Positions 24,758-35,103 of a stretch of DNA of 64,000 bases are shown piece by piece. A program made the position numbers and the translations under genes. Under the pieces are notes generated by a model. That model was not told the DNA's origin, made no database searches, and saw only the letters and a list, made by a program, of their open reading frames with translations. The number at the start of each line of letters is the position of its first letter. The stretch's first letter is position 1. The stretch lies in the NCBI GenBank assembly GCA_945874735.1, contig CAMCHI010000003.1:40295-104294 (forward strand), written 5' to 3'. Origin of the DNA: an uncultured Arcanobacterium sp. (GTDB lineage: Bacteria; Actinomycetota; Actinomycetes; Actinomycetales; Actinomycetaceae).

Positions 24758-26248
24758 TCACCGTTTCCAGAATAATCCTTTGCGGGAAAATGCTGGCTCC
24801 GAGGTGACTAGACATCCTAAATTACGGAAAATGCTTTCATCTACCGTGCCTAAAATAGTAGTGGTATGTACGTTACATTTTCGTAAATTAGTAATCTGCG
24901 CTAAAGCTTTACGTGCCACTTGGGAATTTTCTGCCGACACCGAAAGAGCAATTAATACTTCATCAGTGTGCAAGCGTGGATTGCGTGACCCTAAATGTTC
25001 CACCTTTAAGCGTTGAATAGGGGTGATAGCCTCAGGGGAAAGCAAATTAATATGCGGGTCGATTTGCGCTAAATGCTTCAGAGCATTTAACAACATTGCT
25101 GCTGAACACCCTAAAAGTTGCGAAGTTTTTCCAGTAATAATTGTGCCGTCTGCTAGTTCTAAAGCAGAAGCAGGAGCTTGGGTGCGCTGTGCTAAATCTA
25201 GCGCTGCCCCCACTACTTTCCGATCCGTCTTTTCAATCCCTAACTTGCTCATAATTAAAGCGATACGCTCTGACTGCACTGGAGATTGATTGTTTAATTT
25301 CTCAGTAACTAAAGCCTGGTAGTAGCGCCGGATAACTTCTTGCCGGGAGGCTTCTTGGCATACTTCATCATCAGAAATGCACATACCCACCATGTTTACC
25401 CCCATATCGGTAGGGGACTTATAAGGTGAATTTCCGGTAAGTTCAATAAGCAAAGAGGCAAGCAATGGGAAAGCGTCTACATCACGATTGTAGTTAATCG
25501 CTTGCTTTCCATAAGCTGCTAAATGGAACGGATCGATTAGATTAACATCGTCTAAATCTGCTGTGGCAGCCTCATAGGCGATATTAACGGGGTGATCCAA
25601 AGGTAAATTCCAAATCGGGAAAGTTTCAAACTTAGCATAGCCAGCATTCACTCCCCGTTTGTGCTCATGATAAACCTGAGAAAGACAAGTAGCTAACTTA
25701 CCTGAACCAGGGCCAGGAGCAGTTACTACCACCAGATTACGAGAAGTTTGCACAAAATCGTTACGGCCAAAACCTTCTTCCGACACAATCATGTGAGAAT
25801 CAGCTGGATAACCCGCGATAGTGTAATGCAAAGCTACTTTTAAGCCTAGCTTCTCTAAGCGTTCTTGAAACTCGTGACTCATCCGTGCTGCTGAATCCGC
25901 CCGCGTGAGAACCACGTTTTCTACTAAGAAACCGCGCTCGCGAAACACATCCACTAAGCGCAACACGTCATCTTCATACGAAATACCTAAATCGGCACGG
26001 ACTTTTTGCCGTTCTAAATCTTTCGCGTTTACCACAATAATAATTTCCAGCTCTTCTTTGAGCTGCTCTAACATCACAATCTTATTATCGGGAGTAAAAC
26101 CGGGTAAAACACGGGAAGCATGGTGATCGTCAAAAAGTTTTCCACCCATTTCCAAATACAATTTGCCACCAATTGCGTCCCGCCGTTCCGCAATGTGTTG
26201 CGATTGCAAGGAAATATATTTTTCGCGATCAAAACCAATTTTGTTCAT
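24758..26248 (-). CDS. DUF1846 family protein
   Basis: A 496-aa cytosolic protein of the DUF1846 family, conserved in lactic-acid bacteria, streptococci and some actinobacteria, and of unsettled function. The start [19 protein letters not shown], the [20 protein letters not shown] segment, [18 protein letters not shown] (a P-loop-like turn near 185) and [15 protein letters not shown] are typical. Length is normal for the family. It is monocistronic: AGGAAAG precedes the ATG and a terminator follows. Nucleotide binding is inferred from the Gly-rich loop only. Confidence 0.9.
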   Translation of the reverse strand: MNKIGFDREKYISLQSQHIAERRDAIGGKLYLEMGGKLFDDHHASRVLPGFTPDNKIVMLEQLKEELEIIIVVNAKDLERQKVRADLGISYEDDVLRLVDVFRERGFLVENVVLTRADSAARMSHEFQERLEKLGLKVALHYTIAGYPADSHMIVSEEGFGRNDFVQTSRNLVVVTAPGPGSGKLATCLSQVYHEHKRGVNAGYAKFETFPIWNLPLDHPVNIAYEAATADLDDVNLIDPFHLAAYGKQAINYNRDVDAFPLLASLLIELTGNSPYKSPTDMGVNMVGMCISDDEVCQEASRQEVIRRYYQALVTEKLNNQSPVQSERIALIMSKLGIEKTDRKVVGAALDLAQRTQAPASALELADGTIITGKTSQLLGCSAAMLLNALKHLAQIDPHINLLSPEAITPIQRLKVEHLGSRNPRLHTDEVLIALSVSAENSQVARKALAQITNLRKCNVHTTTILGTVDESIFRNLGCLVTSEPAFSRKGLFWKR

Positions 26249-26340
26249 AACTTTCCTTTCCTAAATTATTAACGATATAAACCGGGAATTATAAAAATCA
26301 GGACGGGAATTTAAGGGGGACGTTCCCCGTAAACCCATGA

Positions 26341-26372
26341 AAAAAGGGGCATGAATCCCATAATCCATGCCC
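26341..26372 (-). terminator. Terminator of the lipase-like hydrolase gene
   Basis: A 7-bp stem GGGCATG/CATGCCC is followed on the minus strand by CTTTTTT, immediately after the hydrolase stop codon at 26381. Confidence 0.88.
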
Positions 26373-26380
26373 TGATAAAT

Positions 26381-27283
26381 TTAACTCAGACAATCCTGTA
26401 ACCAGTTCCCTAGGTCGTTAAATACTTCCTTTCTATTTAACTCATTGAAAATCTCGTGTCTAGCATCAACATAGCTATATTCAATAACTCGAGAAACGCC
26501 ACATTCTCTATATTTTGCTGCTACTTGCGCTACTACCTTTGCACCCCCAACTGGGTCTAGGCTACCGGAGGCAATAAAGAGCGGAATATCAGCGTTAATT
26601 TTGCCAAAATCTTGAGTACTTATTTGTTTTAAGCCACGGAAAAGTTCACGGAAAAACGCATTAGTAGGCAAAAAACCACAAAGCGGATCAGCTTGGTATT
26701 TAGCCACTTGGGTTGAATCACGACTTAACCAAGCAAACTCCGTTTTTTCCGCAAAATTCCGATTAAAACCAGCAAATGATAACGCGCTCAGTAAGCGCCC
26801 CAGAGAAGTAGCGCGCCGATAAGAAAATAGTTTAGCTAACTGTAAACCTAACTCTCCGTGTAAGCCTGGCCAAAGTCCGGTACCAATAATAGCTGCGCCT
26901 TGCACAGTATGAGCATAATTAACCAAGAAAGAACGAGTAAGCATCGAGCCCATAGAATGGCCGATTAAGAAATAAGGTAAAGCAGGATAGGATTGCTGAG
27001 TATATTCTTGCACTGCTTTCAGGTCGGATACGATATGTTCCCATGTGGTTCCATCTCCGAAATATCCGCGCTTAACAGGAGTGGGAGTGTGCCCATGTCC
27101 GCGATGGTCTGCTCCGAATACTATATAACCTTGCTGGTTAAGGAAACGTGCTAATTCATCGTAACGGGTTAAATGTTCTGCCATGCCGTGCGCTAATTGC
27201 ACAGCGCCCACAGGGGTGGTAGGCGGCGTCCAAAGATAGTATGCCACCTGAGCGCCGTTTACTTTAATAATTTCTCTTTGCAT
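26381..27283 (-). CDS. Alpha/beta hydrolase, monoacylglycerol lipase/lysophospholipase-like
   Basis: A 300-aa serine hydrolase without a signal peptide. It matches the Hydrolase_4 group: VQLAHGMAEHLTRYDELARFL (oxyanion HG), FGADHRGHGHT, and the nucleophile elbow LIGHSMGS with Ser near 113. The acid and His are likely in SGSLDPVGG and DARHEIFNE. This group contains monoglyceride lipases and lysophospholipases, so the substrate is probably a monoacyl lipid, by inference. The gene is alone with its own terminator and AGGGG-like upstream sequence. Confidence 0.88.
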   Translation of the reverse strand: MQREIIKVNGAQVAYYLWTPPTTPVGAVQLAHGMAEHLTRYDELARFLNQQGYIVFGADHRGHGHTPTPVKRGYFGDGTTWEHIVSDLKAVQEYTQQSYPALPYFLIGHSMGSMLTRSFLVNYAHTVQGAAIIGTGLWPGLHGELGLQLAKLFSYRRATSLGRLLSALSFAGFNRNFAEKTEFAWLSRDSTQVAKYQADPLCGFLPTNAFFRELFRGLKQISTQDFGKINADIPLFIASGSLDPVGGAKVVAQVAAKYRECGVSRVIEYSYVDARHEIFNELNRKEVFNDLGNWLQDCLS

Positions 27284-27454
27284 AATTTCCCCTATTGAAA
27301 ATTATTAACGGTAAATCTGCACCTAGTAGTAGTGCGTTTTAACTACTTTTCACTAATTTATTCCCGCAATATAGTTACAGTTTAGCATTGGCTTAATTTC
27401 TCTTATAGGCAAATAAAGCTAAGTAACTAGCAAAATAACTGCACAATAAGGGGT

Positions 27455-29062
27455 ATGACGAAAATTTCTCCCGCTGCTAGTGTTTCCCCTGATTTTAATG
27501 AGATTGATGCACGTGCCCGTGCTTCTTATCAAAAAATTTTTTCCCGTCCCGCCAGTTTGCTGGTTGCAAGCGGGAAACAAAACGGACAAACTCGTCCTTG
27601 TTATGCGGGACTAACTGGGGCATTAATCGCTAATTTGTCAGTTACGGAAGTAACTGACTTGCCACAAATATATGCCAATGCTCGTCAAGCTGGGCAAAAC
27701 TGGAATACGCTAGGTTTTAGTAAACGTAAGGAAGTAATACTAAAGTTCGTGGATGAACTTTTGCGTTTACGGGAAGAAATCCTAGATTTAGTGCAGTGGG
27801 AAAACGGAAAAAATCGCAGTTCAGCTTATGAAGAACTATATGATGTGGTGTCGAATAGTTTATATTATGCGAAAAATGCGCATCGCTTACTGCGTTCTTA
27901 TAAAACTGCGGGAGCTGTGCCGTTTTTAACTCGGGTGCAGGTAAATCAAATACCTAAAGGGGTAGTTTCTATTATATCCCCGTGGAATTACCCGCTAACC
28001 TTAGCTTTTTCTGATGCGGTAGCAGCTTTAATGGCAGGTAATGCGGTAGTGCTAAAGCCCGATTCTCAAACTCCGTTCACTGCTTTAGCTATTGCTGCCT
28101 TACTGGAACGGGCAGGTATGCCTTCTTATGTGTTCCAAGTGCTAAATGGTTCGGGTGCAGCTTTAGGTAGTGCCATGATAGAGCTAGGTAACTACATGAT
28201 GTTTACTGGTTCTACTGCTATTGGTAGGGAAATTGCGGCTATGAGCGGTAAACAACTCACTGGTTTTTCTGCCGAACTGGGTGGTAAAAACGGTATGTTG
28301 GTACGAGCTGATGCTCCTTTAGAGCGGGCCATTCCAGCCATAGCTAAAGCGTGTTTTGCTTCTAGTGGACAGCTATGTATCTCAATTGAACGCATATATG
28401 TACATTCTCAAATCTGGGAAGATTTTGTGCCAGCTTTTACTAAATACGTGGATTCTATGCAGGTGACGGCAGATTTTGCGTGGGACGCAGATATGGGGCC
28501 TTTAATTTCTGATAAGCAAGTTACTAAAGTGTTAGACCATATTGCAGACGCGGTGGCGAAAGGCGCTACCGTCTTAAGCGGAGGAAAGTTAGTGCCTCAA
28601 GTATCGGCGCGGGCGGTGCGCCCCACGGTTTTAACGGGAGTAACTGCTGATATGCACGTGTATCGGGAGGAAACTTTCGGGCCAGTAGTTTCGCTTTATA
28701 AAGTAGACACAGATGAACAAGGAATTGAATTTATTAACGATACTCCTTATGGTCTGAATGCTGCTATTTGGTCGGGCAATGTGCGTTTAGCGCAAGATTT
28801 AGCCAAGCAAATTCAAGCTGGTTCGGTAAATATAAATGACGGTTATGCTGCTACTTGGGGTTCTGTGCGAGCACCTTTAGGAGGCTGGAAAGATTCCGGT
28901 ATGGGATACCGGCATGGAGTAGCTGGTATTACTAAATATACAGATAGCCAAACGGTTGCTACGCAAAGATTAGTGCATATTGGCGCACCTGATTTTGTAG
29001 GGCAAGAGCGTTGGGCAAAATTACTTACTAAATACTTGCAGGGGCGTCGCTGGTTTAGCTAG
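27455..29062 (+). CDS. gabD2: Succinate-semialdehyde dehydrogenase (NADP+), GabD2 type
   Basis: A 535-aa aldehyde dehydrogenase oxidising succinic semialdehyde to succinate. Diagnostic segments are PKGVVSIISPWNYPLTL, NAVVLKPDSQTP, MFTGSTAIGREIA (cofactor), GFSAELGGKNGM (general-base Glu) and ASSGQLCISIERIYV with the catalytic Cys. SAELGGKNPM and GQLCISIERIY variants characterise mycobacterial GabD2 rather than GabD1. It is followed within 37 bases by an SDR gene and then rsmI, so a three-gene unit is likely. Confidence 0.92.
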   Translation: MTKISPAASVSPDFNEIDARARASYQKIFSRPASLLVASGKQNGQTRPCYAGLTGALIANLSVTEVTDLPQIYANARQAGQNWNTLGFSKRKEVILKFVDELLRLREEILDLVQWENGKNRSSAYEELYDVVSNSLYYAKNAHRLLRSYKTAGAVPFLTRVQVNQIPKGVVSIISPWNYPLTLAFSDAVAALMAGNAVVLKPDSQTPFTALAIAALLERAGMPSYVFQVLNGSGAALGSAMIELGNYMMFTGSTAIGREIAAMSGKQLTGFSAELGGKNGMLVRADAPLERAIPAIAKACFASSGQLCISIERIYVHSQIWEDFVPAFTKYVDSMQVTADFAWDADMGPLISDKQVTKVLDHIADAVAKGATVLSGGKLVPQVSARAVRPTVLTGVTADMHVYREETFGPVVSLYKVDTDEQGIEFINDTPYGLNAAIWSGNVRLAQDLAKQIQAGSVNINDGYAATWGSVRAPLGGWKDSGMGYRHGVAGITKYTDSQTVATQRLVHIGAPDFVGQERWAKLLTKYLQGRRWFS

Positions 29063-29099
29063 GCTGTAGGCACAACTTAAATTTAGAAAGCGTAGTGCC

Positions 29100-29936
29100 A
29101 TGTTTAAGAAACCAGCAGCAGTAAAAATAGCAGGAAAAGTAGTGCTCATTACCGGTAGCGGGGCGGGCATTGGCAGGCTAATGGCTTTGGGAGCGGCAAA
29201 ACGAAATGCTAAAGCCGTGCTGGTATGGGATTTATCAGAAACAGCGGGACAAGAAACTGTAGCGCAAATTAAAGCACAGTACCCTCAAGTAGTTGCTAAG
29301 TTTTATCAAGTTGATGTAACGAAAATTGAGCAAGTATCAACGCAAGCTGCAGCAGTATTAGAGGAATTCTCAGCAGTAGATGTTTTGATAAATAACGCCG
29401 GTATTGTGAACGGCAAAGCAATTTTAGATTTGAGTGAAAACGAAATTAAACGCACTTTCGAGGTAAATAGTCTTTCTTTGTTTCGGGTAGTGCGAGAATT
29501 TTTGCCTCAAATGTTGGCAAAAGATCATGGTTCTATCGTTACGATTGCTTCAGCTGCTGGTTTAGTAGGAGTGGTAAAACAAACCGATTATGGTGCTTCT
29601 AAATTTGCGGCGGTAGGATTTGCCCAGTCTTTACGAGCCGAATTGCGTGATATGGGAAGTAATGTCCATACGTTGTTGTATTGTCCTTACTATATAGATA
29701 CTGGAATGTTTGCTGGGGTGAGCACGAAATTTAAGCATTTATTGCCAATTTTGCAGCCCGCGGTAGTGGCAGAGCAAGTATTGACGGCTATTGAAAAAGG
29801 CAGACAAATGAAAGTAGCTCCTCCATTGGTGCGATTAGTGCAGTTAGTGCAACCTTTGCCAGTACCGTTAGTGGATCAGCTCTTAGATTTCTTCGGCATT
29901 AATAAGACGATGGAACATTTTGTGGGGCGAAAATAG
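29100..29936 (+). CDS. Short-chain dehydrogenase/reductase
   Basis: A 278-aa classical SDR. The cofactor site is LITGSGAGIGRLMALGAA, NNAG is at about residue 97, the catalytic Ser lies in TIASAAG, and YGASKFAAVGFAQSL holds Tyr and Lys. The acidic residue after strand beta-2 (VWDLSE) suggests NAD preference. The C-terminal region (QPLPVPLVDQLLDFFGINKTMEHF) resembles retinol-dehydrogenase/RDH10-like SDRs. The substrate is unknown. The stop codon abuts the rsmI ATG. Confidence 0.88.
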   Translation: MFKKPAAVKIAGKVVLITGSGAGIGRLMALGAAKRNAKAVLVWDLSETAGQETVAQIKAQYPQVVAKFYQVDVTKIEQVSTQAAAVLEEFSAVDVLINNAGIVNGKAILDLSENEIKRTFEVNSLSLFRVVREFLPQMLAKDHGSIVTIASAAGLVGVVKQTDYGASKFAAVGFAQSLRAELRDMGSNVHTLLYCPYYIDTGMFAGVSTKFKHLLPILQPAVVAEQVLTAIEKGRQMKVAPPLVRLVQLVQPLPVPLVDQLLDFFGINKTMEHFVGRK

Positions 29937-30764
29937 ATGATTATTTTAGCGGGCACGCCTATCGGGAATGACGCAGATGCTACCGATAGGTTGCGTTTAG
30001 CATTAGCGCAAGCCGATTTGATTGCGGCTGAAGATACCCGTCGGCTGTTAAATTTAGTAGGCAGGCTGGGAGTGGAAATTCATGCTCCCGTAGTGCCATT
30101 TCATGATCATAATGAGGCAGAAAAATCTGCTGATTTATTGCAAGCTGCCCAAGCCGGTAGGCAAGTATTAGTGGTCAGTGATGCAGGAATGCCAGCTATT
30201 TCTGATCCGGGGTATCGTTTAGTGGCTTTAGCCAGAGAAGCACAAGTGCCGGTAACGGTGATACCAGGCCCGTCAGCAGTATTGACGGCAGTAGCTTTAG
30301 CTGGTTTACCTACCGACCGTTTTACATTTGCTGGATTTGTACCACGCAAAGAGGGGGAACGGCAGAATTTTTTGCAAGATTTAGCAGGGTTATCGCATAC
30401 CTTAGTGTTTTTTGACTCGCCACGTCGTTTAGCGCAAACTTTGCAAGATATGGCAAAAATACTAGGAGATACGCGCTTAGCTGCTGTGTGCAGAGAGCTA
30501 ACGAAAACTCATGAAGAAGTGGTGCGTTTAGAGTTAGGGCAGTTAGCACAATGGGTATTGAGTCAAGAAGTGCGGGGAGAGATTGTGATAGTGGTAGCCG
30601 GCTTGCGGGAAGACGCTAAAGATTTAACAGCGTTCGTGCCGGAAGTAAAAGAGTTAGCTGCTTTAGGGTTGCGTTTAAAGAGCGCTGCGACTCATGTGGC
30701 TAAACGAGAAAATTTACGCCCTAATGACCTATATCGAGCAGTATTGCAAGAGCAGGCAGAATAA
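29937..30764 (+). CDS. rsmI: 16S rRNA 2'-O-ribose C1402 methyltransferase RsmI
   Basis: A 275-aa tetrapyrrole-methylase-fold enzyme that modifies C1402 in the decoding centre. It carries ILAGTPIGNDADATDRL, IAAEDTRRLLNLVGRLG, VVSDAGMPAISDPGYRLV, VIPGPSAVLTAVALAGLPTDRF, FAGFVPRK and a C-terminal HTH-like extension. The start directly follows the SDR stop. Its place ahead of metG is conserved in actinobacteria. Confidence 0.96.
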   Translation: MIILAGTPIGNDADATDRLRLALAQADLIAAEDTRRLLNLVGRLGVEIHAPVVPFHDHNEAEKSADLLQAAQAGRQVLVVSDAGMPAISDPGYRLVALAREAQVPVTVIPGPSAVLTAVALAGLPTDRFTFAGFVPRKEGERQNFLQDLAGLSHTLVFFDSPRRLAQTLQDMAKILGDTRLAAVCRELTKTHEEVVRLELGQLAQWVLSQEVRGEIVIVVAGLREDAKDLTAFVPEVKELAALGLRLKSAATHVAKRENLRPNDLYRAVLQEQAE

Positions 30765-30846
30765 AACGAACCTGATAAAAGGAATGAGCTAGGCAATGTA
30801 ATAGTATTTTGTCTATGTAATCGCGTAGCTATAGCGTGTTTATAGT

Positions 30847-30882
30847 AAAACGGTAGATACTAAGTTTTGTATCTACCGTTTT
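30847..30882. terminator. Bidirectional terminator, rsmI / nicotinamidase
   Basis: A 14-bp perfect stem AAAACGGTAGATAC/GTATCTACCGTTTT has an eight-base loop. The A and T runs on both sides allow termination of both convergent genes. Confidence 0.9.
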
Positions 30883-30903
30883 ATTTACTGCTAGTTAAAG
30901 TTG

Positions 30904-31977
30904 TTAGCGCAAAAAGTCGGTGTCGTCTATATTGGAGAAGTCAAAGTCGGATTCGTCTAGATCTGCCGCGAAATCGTAGTCGTCTAGGTCGTCTATTTCT
31001 TCGTCAATCCCAAATTCAGATAGATCTAAATCATCTAGGGCTTGGGCAGTGTCGAACAAGTTTAGAGTTTTACTATCTCGGGACTGGGTGTTGCTGGAAG
31101 GAGAGGAAGCGGTACTAGGGGTTATGTCTTGATCCCATTCATCTCCGTCTTTCCAAGAATCGGAGGTGTCCCACTCGTTTAGTCCCTCATTTTGTTCCCA
31201 GTTGTGGTCGTAGTTATCCCAATTATCGTCTGTATCGTCCCATTGTTCTTGGTTCCAAGAGTCGTTTTCCCATTTTTCATCTTCATCATCTTCCCAGCTA
31301 GCAGCGCTATCCCATTCTGCTTGTAGATCGCGTGCGCTACTAGGTGTGGCAGGAGAGGCGGAATCGTGGGTAGGGAAAGCTGACTCGGCAATATTAAAAG
31401 CCTGAGAGGCAGGTAGTATTTCTGCTCCAGCTGCCGTTAGTTCTTTCACTGCCTGTATGCCAGTTTCCACACTGACGGGCAGGGTGAGGTCGTGCAAAAT
31501 ACGGGTATGCCATCCCAAGCGTAGGGCATCTAGAGCAGTATCTTTTACACAGTGAGAAAGGGCGATACCTACTAGGTCTATTTCTTGAATTTGGGCTGTC
31601 CGTAAAATTTCTTCTAAAGATTGGTCGTCTTCATTAGTGCCAGCAAATCCGGAATAGACGTTCGCGTACTGGCCTTTTTGCACGATTTCATCTAAGTTCA
31701 GAGCACTAATTTCTTCATGTAGTTCAGCTTCAGGAGTGCCAGCTACAGCGTGTACTGGCCACGTGTTTATATAGTCAGGTTTGCTCGCGAAATGGTCTTC
31801 GGGGGCAATATGCCAATCTTGGGTAGCCACAATTAAGGCGTATTCCGAGCCGTGGGCAGTCACAAAATCAGCGATTTTTACAGCTAAATCATTTCCTCCA
31901 GCAACTGCAAGCGAACCACCTTCACAGAAAGTGGGTTGCACGTCCACAATCACTAATGCACGGGCAGTATCAAACAA
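30904..31977 (-). CDS. Nicotinamidase/isochorismatase-like protein with Trp/Asp-rich acidic tail
   Basis: 357 aa. Residues 1-195 form a cysteine hydrolase close to PncA: Asp12 in IVDVQPTF, Lys100 in VQKGQY and Cys142 in LSHCVKDTA form the triad. The metal ligands Asp53, His55, His61 and His75 are present (TQDWH, PEDH, PVHAV). This predicts nicotinamide to nicotinate conversion in NAD salvage. The remaining 160 residues are unusual: repeated W-x-D/W-E-N-D/W-D-x-x-D units, then DLDESDFDFSNIDD. The tail is extremely acidic and probably disordered, and is absent from normal PncA (about 190 aa). I find no homologue for the tail from memory. Confidence 0.85.
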   Translation of the reverse strand: MFDTARALVIVDVQPTFCEGGSLAVAGGNDLAVKIADFVTAHGSEYALIVATQDWHIAPEDHFASKPDYINTWPVHAVAGTPEAELHEEISALNLDEIVQKGQYANVYSGFAGTNEDDQSLEEILRTAQIQEIDLVGIALSHCVKDTALDALRLGWHTRILHDLTLPVSVETGIQAVKELTAAGAEILPASQAFNIAESAFPTHDSASPATPSSARDLQAEWDSAASWEDDEDEKWENDSWNQEQWDDTDDNWDNYDHNWEQNEGLNEWDTSDSWKDGDEWDQDITPSTASSPSSNTQSRDSKTLNLFDTAQALDDLDLSEFGIDEEIDDLDDYDFAADLDESDFDFSNIDDTDFLR

Positions 31978-32160
31978 AATAGCTCCTGAATCTCTGTGGA
32001 AAATTATCAGTTAATAATAGAACTGGAACTTTTCACGTGGTTATTATCTAGCAGATATTTTACTGGTGTTGGCTGAGAAAACGAATGTTTATCTTGTGAT
32101 ATTTTCGGGGAAACTGCCAACCTCTAGAAAAGATGTACTTTTAGCCCGTAATCTAGGAGT

Positions 32161-33966
32161 ATGTCTAAAATTCTTTCTGCTGTCGCTTGGCCGTATGCAA
32201 ACGGCCCACGCCATATTGGTCATGTAGCTGGTTTTGGAGTGCCCTCTGATGTGTTTTCGCGTTATATGCGTATGGCTGGGCATGAGGTGTTAATGGTTTC
32301 CGGTACTGATGAGCATGGTACGCCTATTATTTTAGCCGCCGATAAAGCGGGATTAACTCCGCAGGAGCTAGCAGATAAGAACAACCGTATTATTGTGGAA
32401 GACTTAGTAAATCTAGGTTTGTCTTATGATTTATTTACTCGTACCACTACTGCTAACCACTATCAAGTAGTACAGGAACTATTCCAAGGGTGTAGGGATA
32501 ACGGCTATATGGTAGTGCAAGAAATGCCGGTAGCGATAGATCCACAAACAGGTAATACGCTTCCTGATCGTTATATTGAGGGAGTGTGTCCGCATTGTAA
32601 CTATGGGGATGCCCGTGGGGATCAATGTGATAATTGTGGTAAACAGTTAGACCCACAAGATTTAATTAATCCTGTTTCTAAAGTTTCAGGACTAACTCCA
32701 GAATTTAAGGTAAGTGAGCATTATTTCTTAGATTTACCTGCTTTAGCGCAAGCATTAGGGCAATGGTTGGATCAGGTGGAAGAAAGCGGTAAATGGCGTT
32801 CTAATGTTATTTCCTTTTCTAAGCATTTGCTAGAAGATGTGCGTCCCCGTGCAATGACGCGCGATATTTCTTGGGGTATCCCTATTCCAGGTTGGGAAGA
32901 GTACCCTAATAAACGTTTGTATGTGTGGTTTGATGCGGTAATTGGCTATTTATCTGCGTCTATTGAGTGGGCACGGCGGCGAGAATTGGCAGGCACGGGT
33001 AGTGCCCAAGATTGGAAGCAGTGGTGGACTAATCCAGAGGCTTTGTCATACTACTTCATGGGTAAAGACAACATTGTGTTCCATTCTCAGATTTGGCCAG
33101 CTGAACTGTTAGCCTACAACGGACAGGGTGCTAAAGGTGGGCAAACTTATGGATTTGGCACCTTAAATCTGCCTACCCAAGTGGTGGCTTCTGAGTTTCT
33201 CACTATGGAGGGAAAGCAGTTCTCCTCCTCCCGAGGTGTAGTAATTTATGTGCGTGATTTCTTATCACGTTACCAAGCAGACGCTTTACGTTACTTTATT
33301 TCGATTGCTGGCCCAGAGAGTTCTGATTCTGATTTCACGTGGGCAGAATTTGTGCGACGCAATAATTCGGAGCTAGTAGCGGCTTGGGGTAATTTAGTAA
33401 ATCGTACTGCGGCGATGATTGCTAAGAATTTCGGGGAAATTCCCGTAGCAGGAGAGTTAGAGCAGATTGATCAAGACTTACTCACCCAGATTAATGCGGG
33501 CTTTACGGTAGTGGGTGATCTGATTGCTTCCCATAAACAACGTGCTGCTCTTACTGAGATTATGCGTTTAGTGGGTGAAGCTAATACGTATGTTTCACGC
33601 ACTGAGCCGTTTAAGATGAAAGACGAAGCACAGCGCGAGCGTTTAGCTACTGTATTAAATACGCTAATTCAGGCAGTATCTGACTTAAACACGATGATGA
33701 GCGTATTTTTACCACATTCTTCTAATGCTATCGATCTTATCCTTGGAGGCGCAGGTGATATTGCGCCATTGCCACAACTGGTAGAAACTACTGATATAGA
33801 TAACGGGCACGCTTTCCCGATTATCACGGGCGATTATACGCAGGTGCGCAGTTGGGAGTCACGTAAGGTAGTGCCAGGTACTCCAATTGCTAAACCACAG
33901 CCGGTATTCCAAAAGCTGGACGATTCGGTAGTGGCAGAAGAATTAGCTCGCTATCAGGAAAGCTGA
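32161..33966 (+). CDS. metG: Methionyl-tRNA synthetase
   Basis: A 601-aa class I aminoacyl-tRNA synthetase that charges tRNA-Met. The HIGH motif is [11 protein letters not shown], the zinc knuckle has two CxxC pairs ([16 protein letters not shown]), and the KMSKS equivalent reads [10 protein letters not shown]. The connective-peptide and anticodon-binding domains follow ([17 protein letters not shown]). The end lacks the tRNA-binding extension found in E. coli, as in many actinobacteria. tatD starts 10 bases after the stop. Confidence 0.97.
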   Translation: MSKILSAVAWPYANGPRHIGHVAGFGVPSDVFSRYMRMAGHEVLMVSGTDEHGTPIILAADKAGLTPQELADKNNRIIVEDLVNLGLSYDLFTRTTTANHYQVVQELFQGCRDNGYMVVQEMPVAIDPQTGNTLPDRYIEGVCPHCNYGDARGDQCDNCGKQLDPQDLINPVSKVSGLTPEFKVSEHYFLDLPALAQALGQWLDQVEESGKWRSNVISFSKHLLEDVRPRAMTRDISWGIPIPGWEEYPNKRLYVWFDAVIGYLSASIEWARRRELAGTGSAQDWKQWWTNPEALSYYFMGKDNIVFHSQIWPAELLAYNGQGAKGGQTYGFGTLNLPTQVVASEFLTMEGKQFSSSRGVVIYVRDFLSRYQADALRYFISIAGPESSDSDFTWAEFVRRNNSELVAAWGNLVNRTAAMIAKNFGEIPVAGELEQIDQDLLTQINAGFTVVGDLIASHKQRAALTEIMRLVGEANTYVSRTEPFKMKDEAQRERLATVLNTLIQAVSDLNTMMSVFLPHSSNAIDLILGGAGDIAPLPQLVETTDIDNGHAFPIITGDYTQVRSWESRKVVPGTPIAKPQPVFQKLDDSVVAEELARYQES

Positions 33967-33976
33967 AGTTAGGGTA

Positions 33977-34912
33977 GTGGGTTCTAGTAAAAAGAAACGG
34001 TTTGTGCCGGCAATTGCACCAATGTTGCCGGTAGCTATTGTAGACAACCATACTCACTTATATAGTGCCCATATTCGTAGCGGGGAACAGCGCTATACCG
34101 AAACCGGGGAAATTCTTCCACCTGTTTTACTAGATACTCTCTTGACGGGTATGGAACAGTCCGGGGTAAAAGCGGCGATTACTTCTGGTTGTGAATACCC
34201 TGAATTAGCTGGCACCTTAGCTTTAGCCCGAGATTATGACCCTATTTGGGCGGCGTTAGCTATTCACCCTAATGATGTGCCTATGCACGCGCAGAGTTAT
34301 GAAATGGGAGCAGACGGGATTAGCTGGGATTATAAACCCCATCATTTACAAGTGAGTTTGCCGGAGGCTATTGAGCAGGTAGCACAATTAGCGCAAGACC
34401 CAGCAGTAGTGGCAATTGGGGAAACCGGACTTGATTTTTTCCGTACGGGTGAAAGTGGAAAAGAGGCGCAGAAATATGCGTTTCGGGAACATATTGCCTT
34501 AGCGAAAGAGTTGGGTAAACCTTTGCAGATTCACGACCGAGATGCACATCGGGAAGTGGTGGAGGTGTTGCTGGAAGTAGGAGCGCCAGAAAAAACGGTG
34601 TTTCACTGTTTTTCGGGAGACGCGGAATTTGCTCAGATTTTAGCTGAACATAATTGGTATGCTTCCTTTGCTGGCCCGCTTACTTATCCGGTAAATACTG
34701 AATTGCAAGCTGCTTTTCTGGCTTTGCCACCTGAGTTGATTCTGGTGGAAACAGACGCTCCTTATTTAACGCCCGTGCCTTATCGTGGGCACCCTAACAC
34801 GGTGTGGGGAGCAACTTACACGGCACGTTTTATGGCACAGTTACGTGGAGTGGAATTAGCTAACTGGTGTGCGCAGTTGGCGGATAATAATCAAGAAGTG
34901 TATGGATTTTAG
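33977..34912 (+). CDS. tatD: TatD-family metal-dependent hydrolase
   Basis: 311 aa, GTG start 10 bases after metG. Metal-ligand motifs in order: DNHTHLYS, AIGETGLDFFR, QIHDRDAHREVVEVL, FHCFSGD and VETDAPYLTPVPYRG. TatD proteins are 3'-5' exonucleases/DNases or deacylases; the exact role is unsettled. About 20 basic residues precede the catalytic domain. It lies in the conserved metG-tatD-rpf-rsmA-ispE cluster. Confidence 0.95.
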   Translation: MGSSKKKRFVPAIAPMLPVAIVDNHTHLYSAHIRSGEQRYTETGEILPPVLLDTLLTGMEQSGVKAAITSGCEYPELAGTLALARDYDPIWAALAIHPNDVPMHAQSYEMGADGISWDYKPHHLQVSLPEAIEQVAQLAQDPAVVAIGETGLDFFRTGESGKEAQKYAFREHIALAKELGKPLQIHDRDAHREVVEVLLEVGAPEKTVFHCFSGDAEFAQILAEHNWYASFAGPLTYPVNTELQAAFLALPPELILVETDAPYLTPVPYRGHPNTVWGATYTARFMAQLRGVELANWCAQLADNNQEVYGF

Positions 34913-35103
34913 CCGGTAATTAGCGGTGAATGTGCGCTTTTTGTTAGAAATTGCAGGCGTCTGAAACTGTTCGCTGTGCGCGACTTTTTGTGTGTACGCT
35001 CATAGTGTTTAGCTTATTTATAACAATTTGGTTACAATTAGAGAGTAATTTTTCTAGGGTGCGTCCTTTAGGTAGAGAAAATAACTAAATTTTCTTTCCT
35101 GAT
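34913..35103. other. Upstream region of rpf
   Basis: 191 bases. The sequence directly before the rpf ATG (TTTTCTTTCCTGAT) lacks a Shine-Dalgarno match. The rpf promoter should lie here, with ATTTATAACAATTTGGTTACAATTA as an A+T-rich candidate. No gene is seen. Confidence 0.35.
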
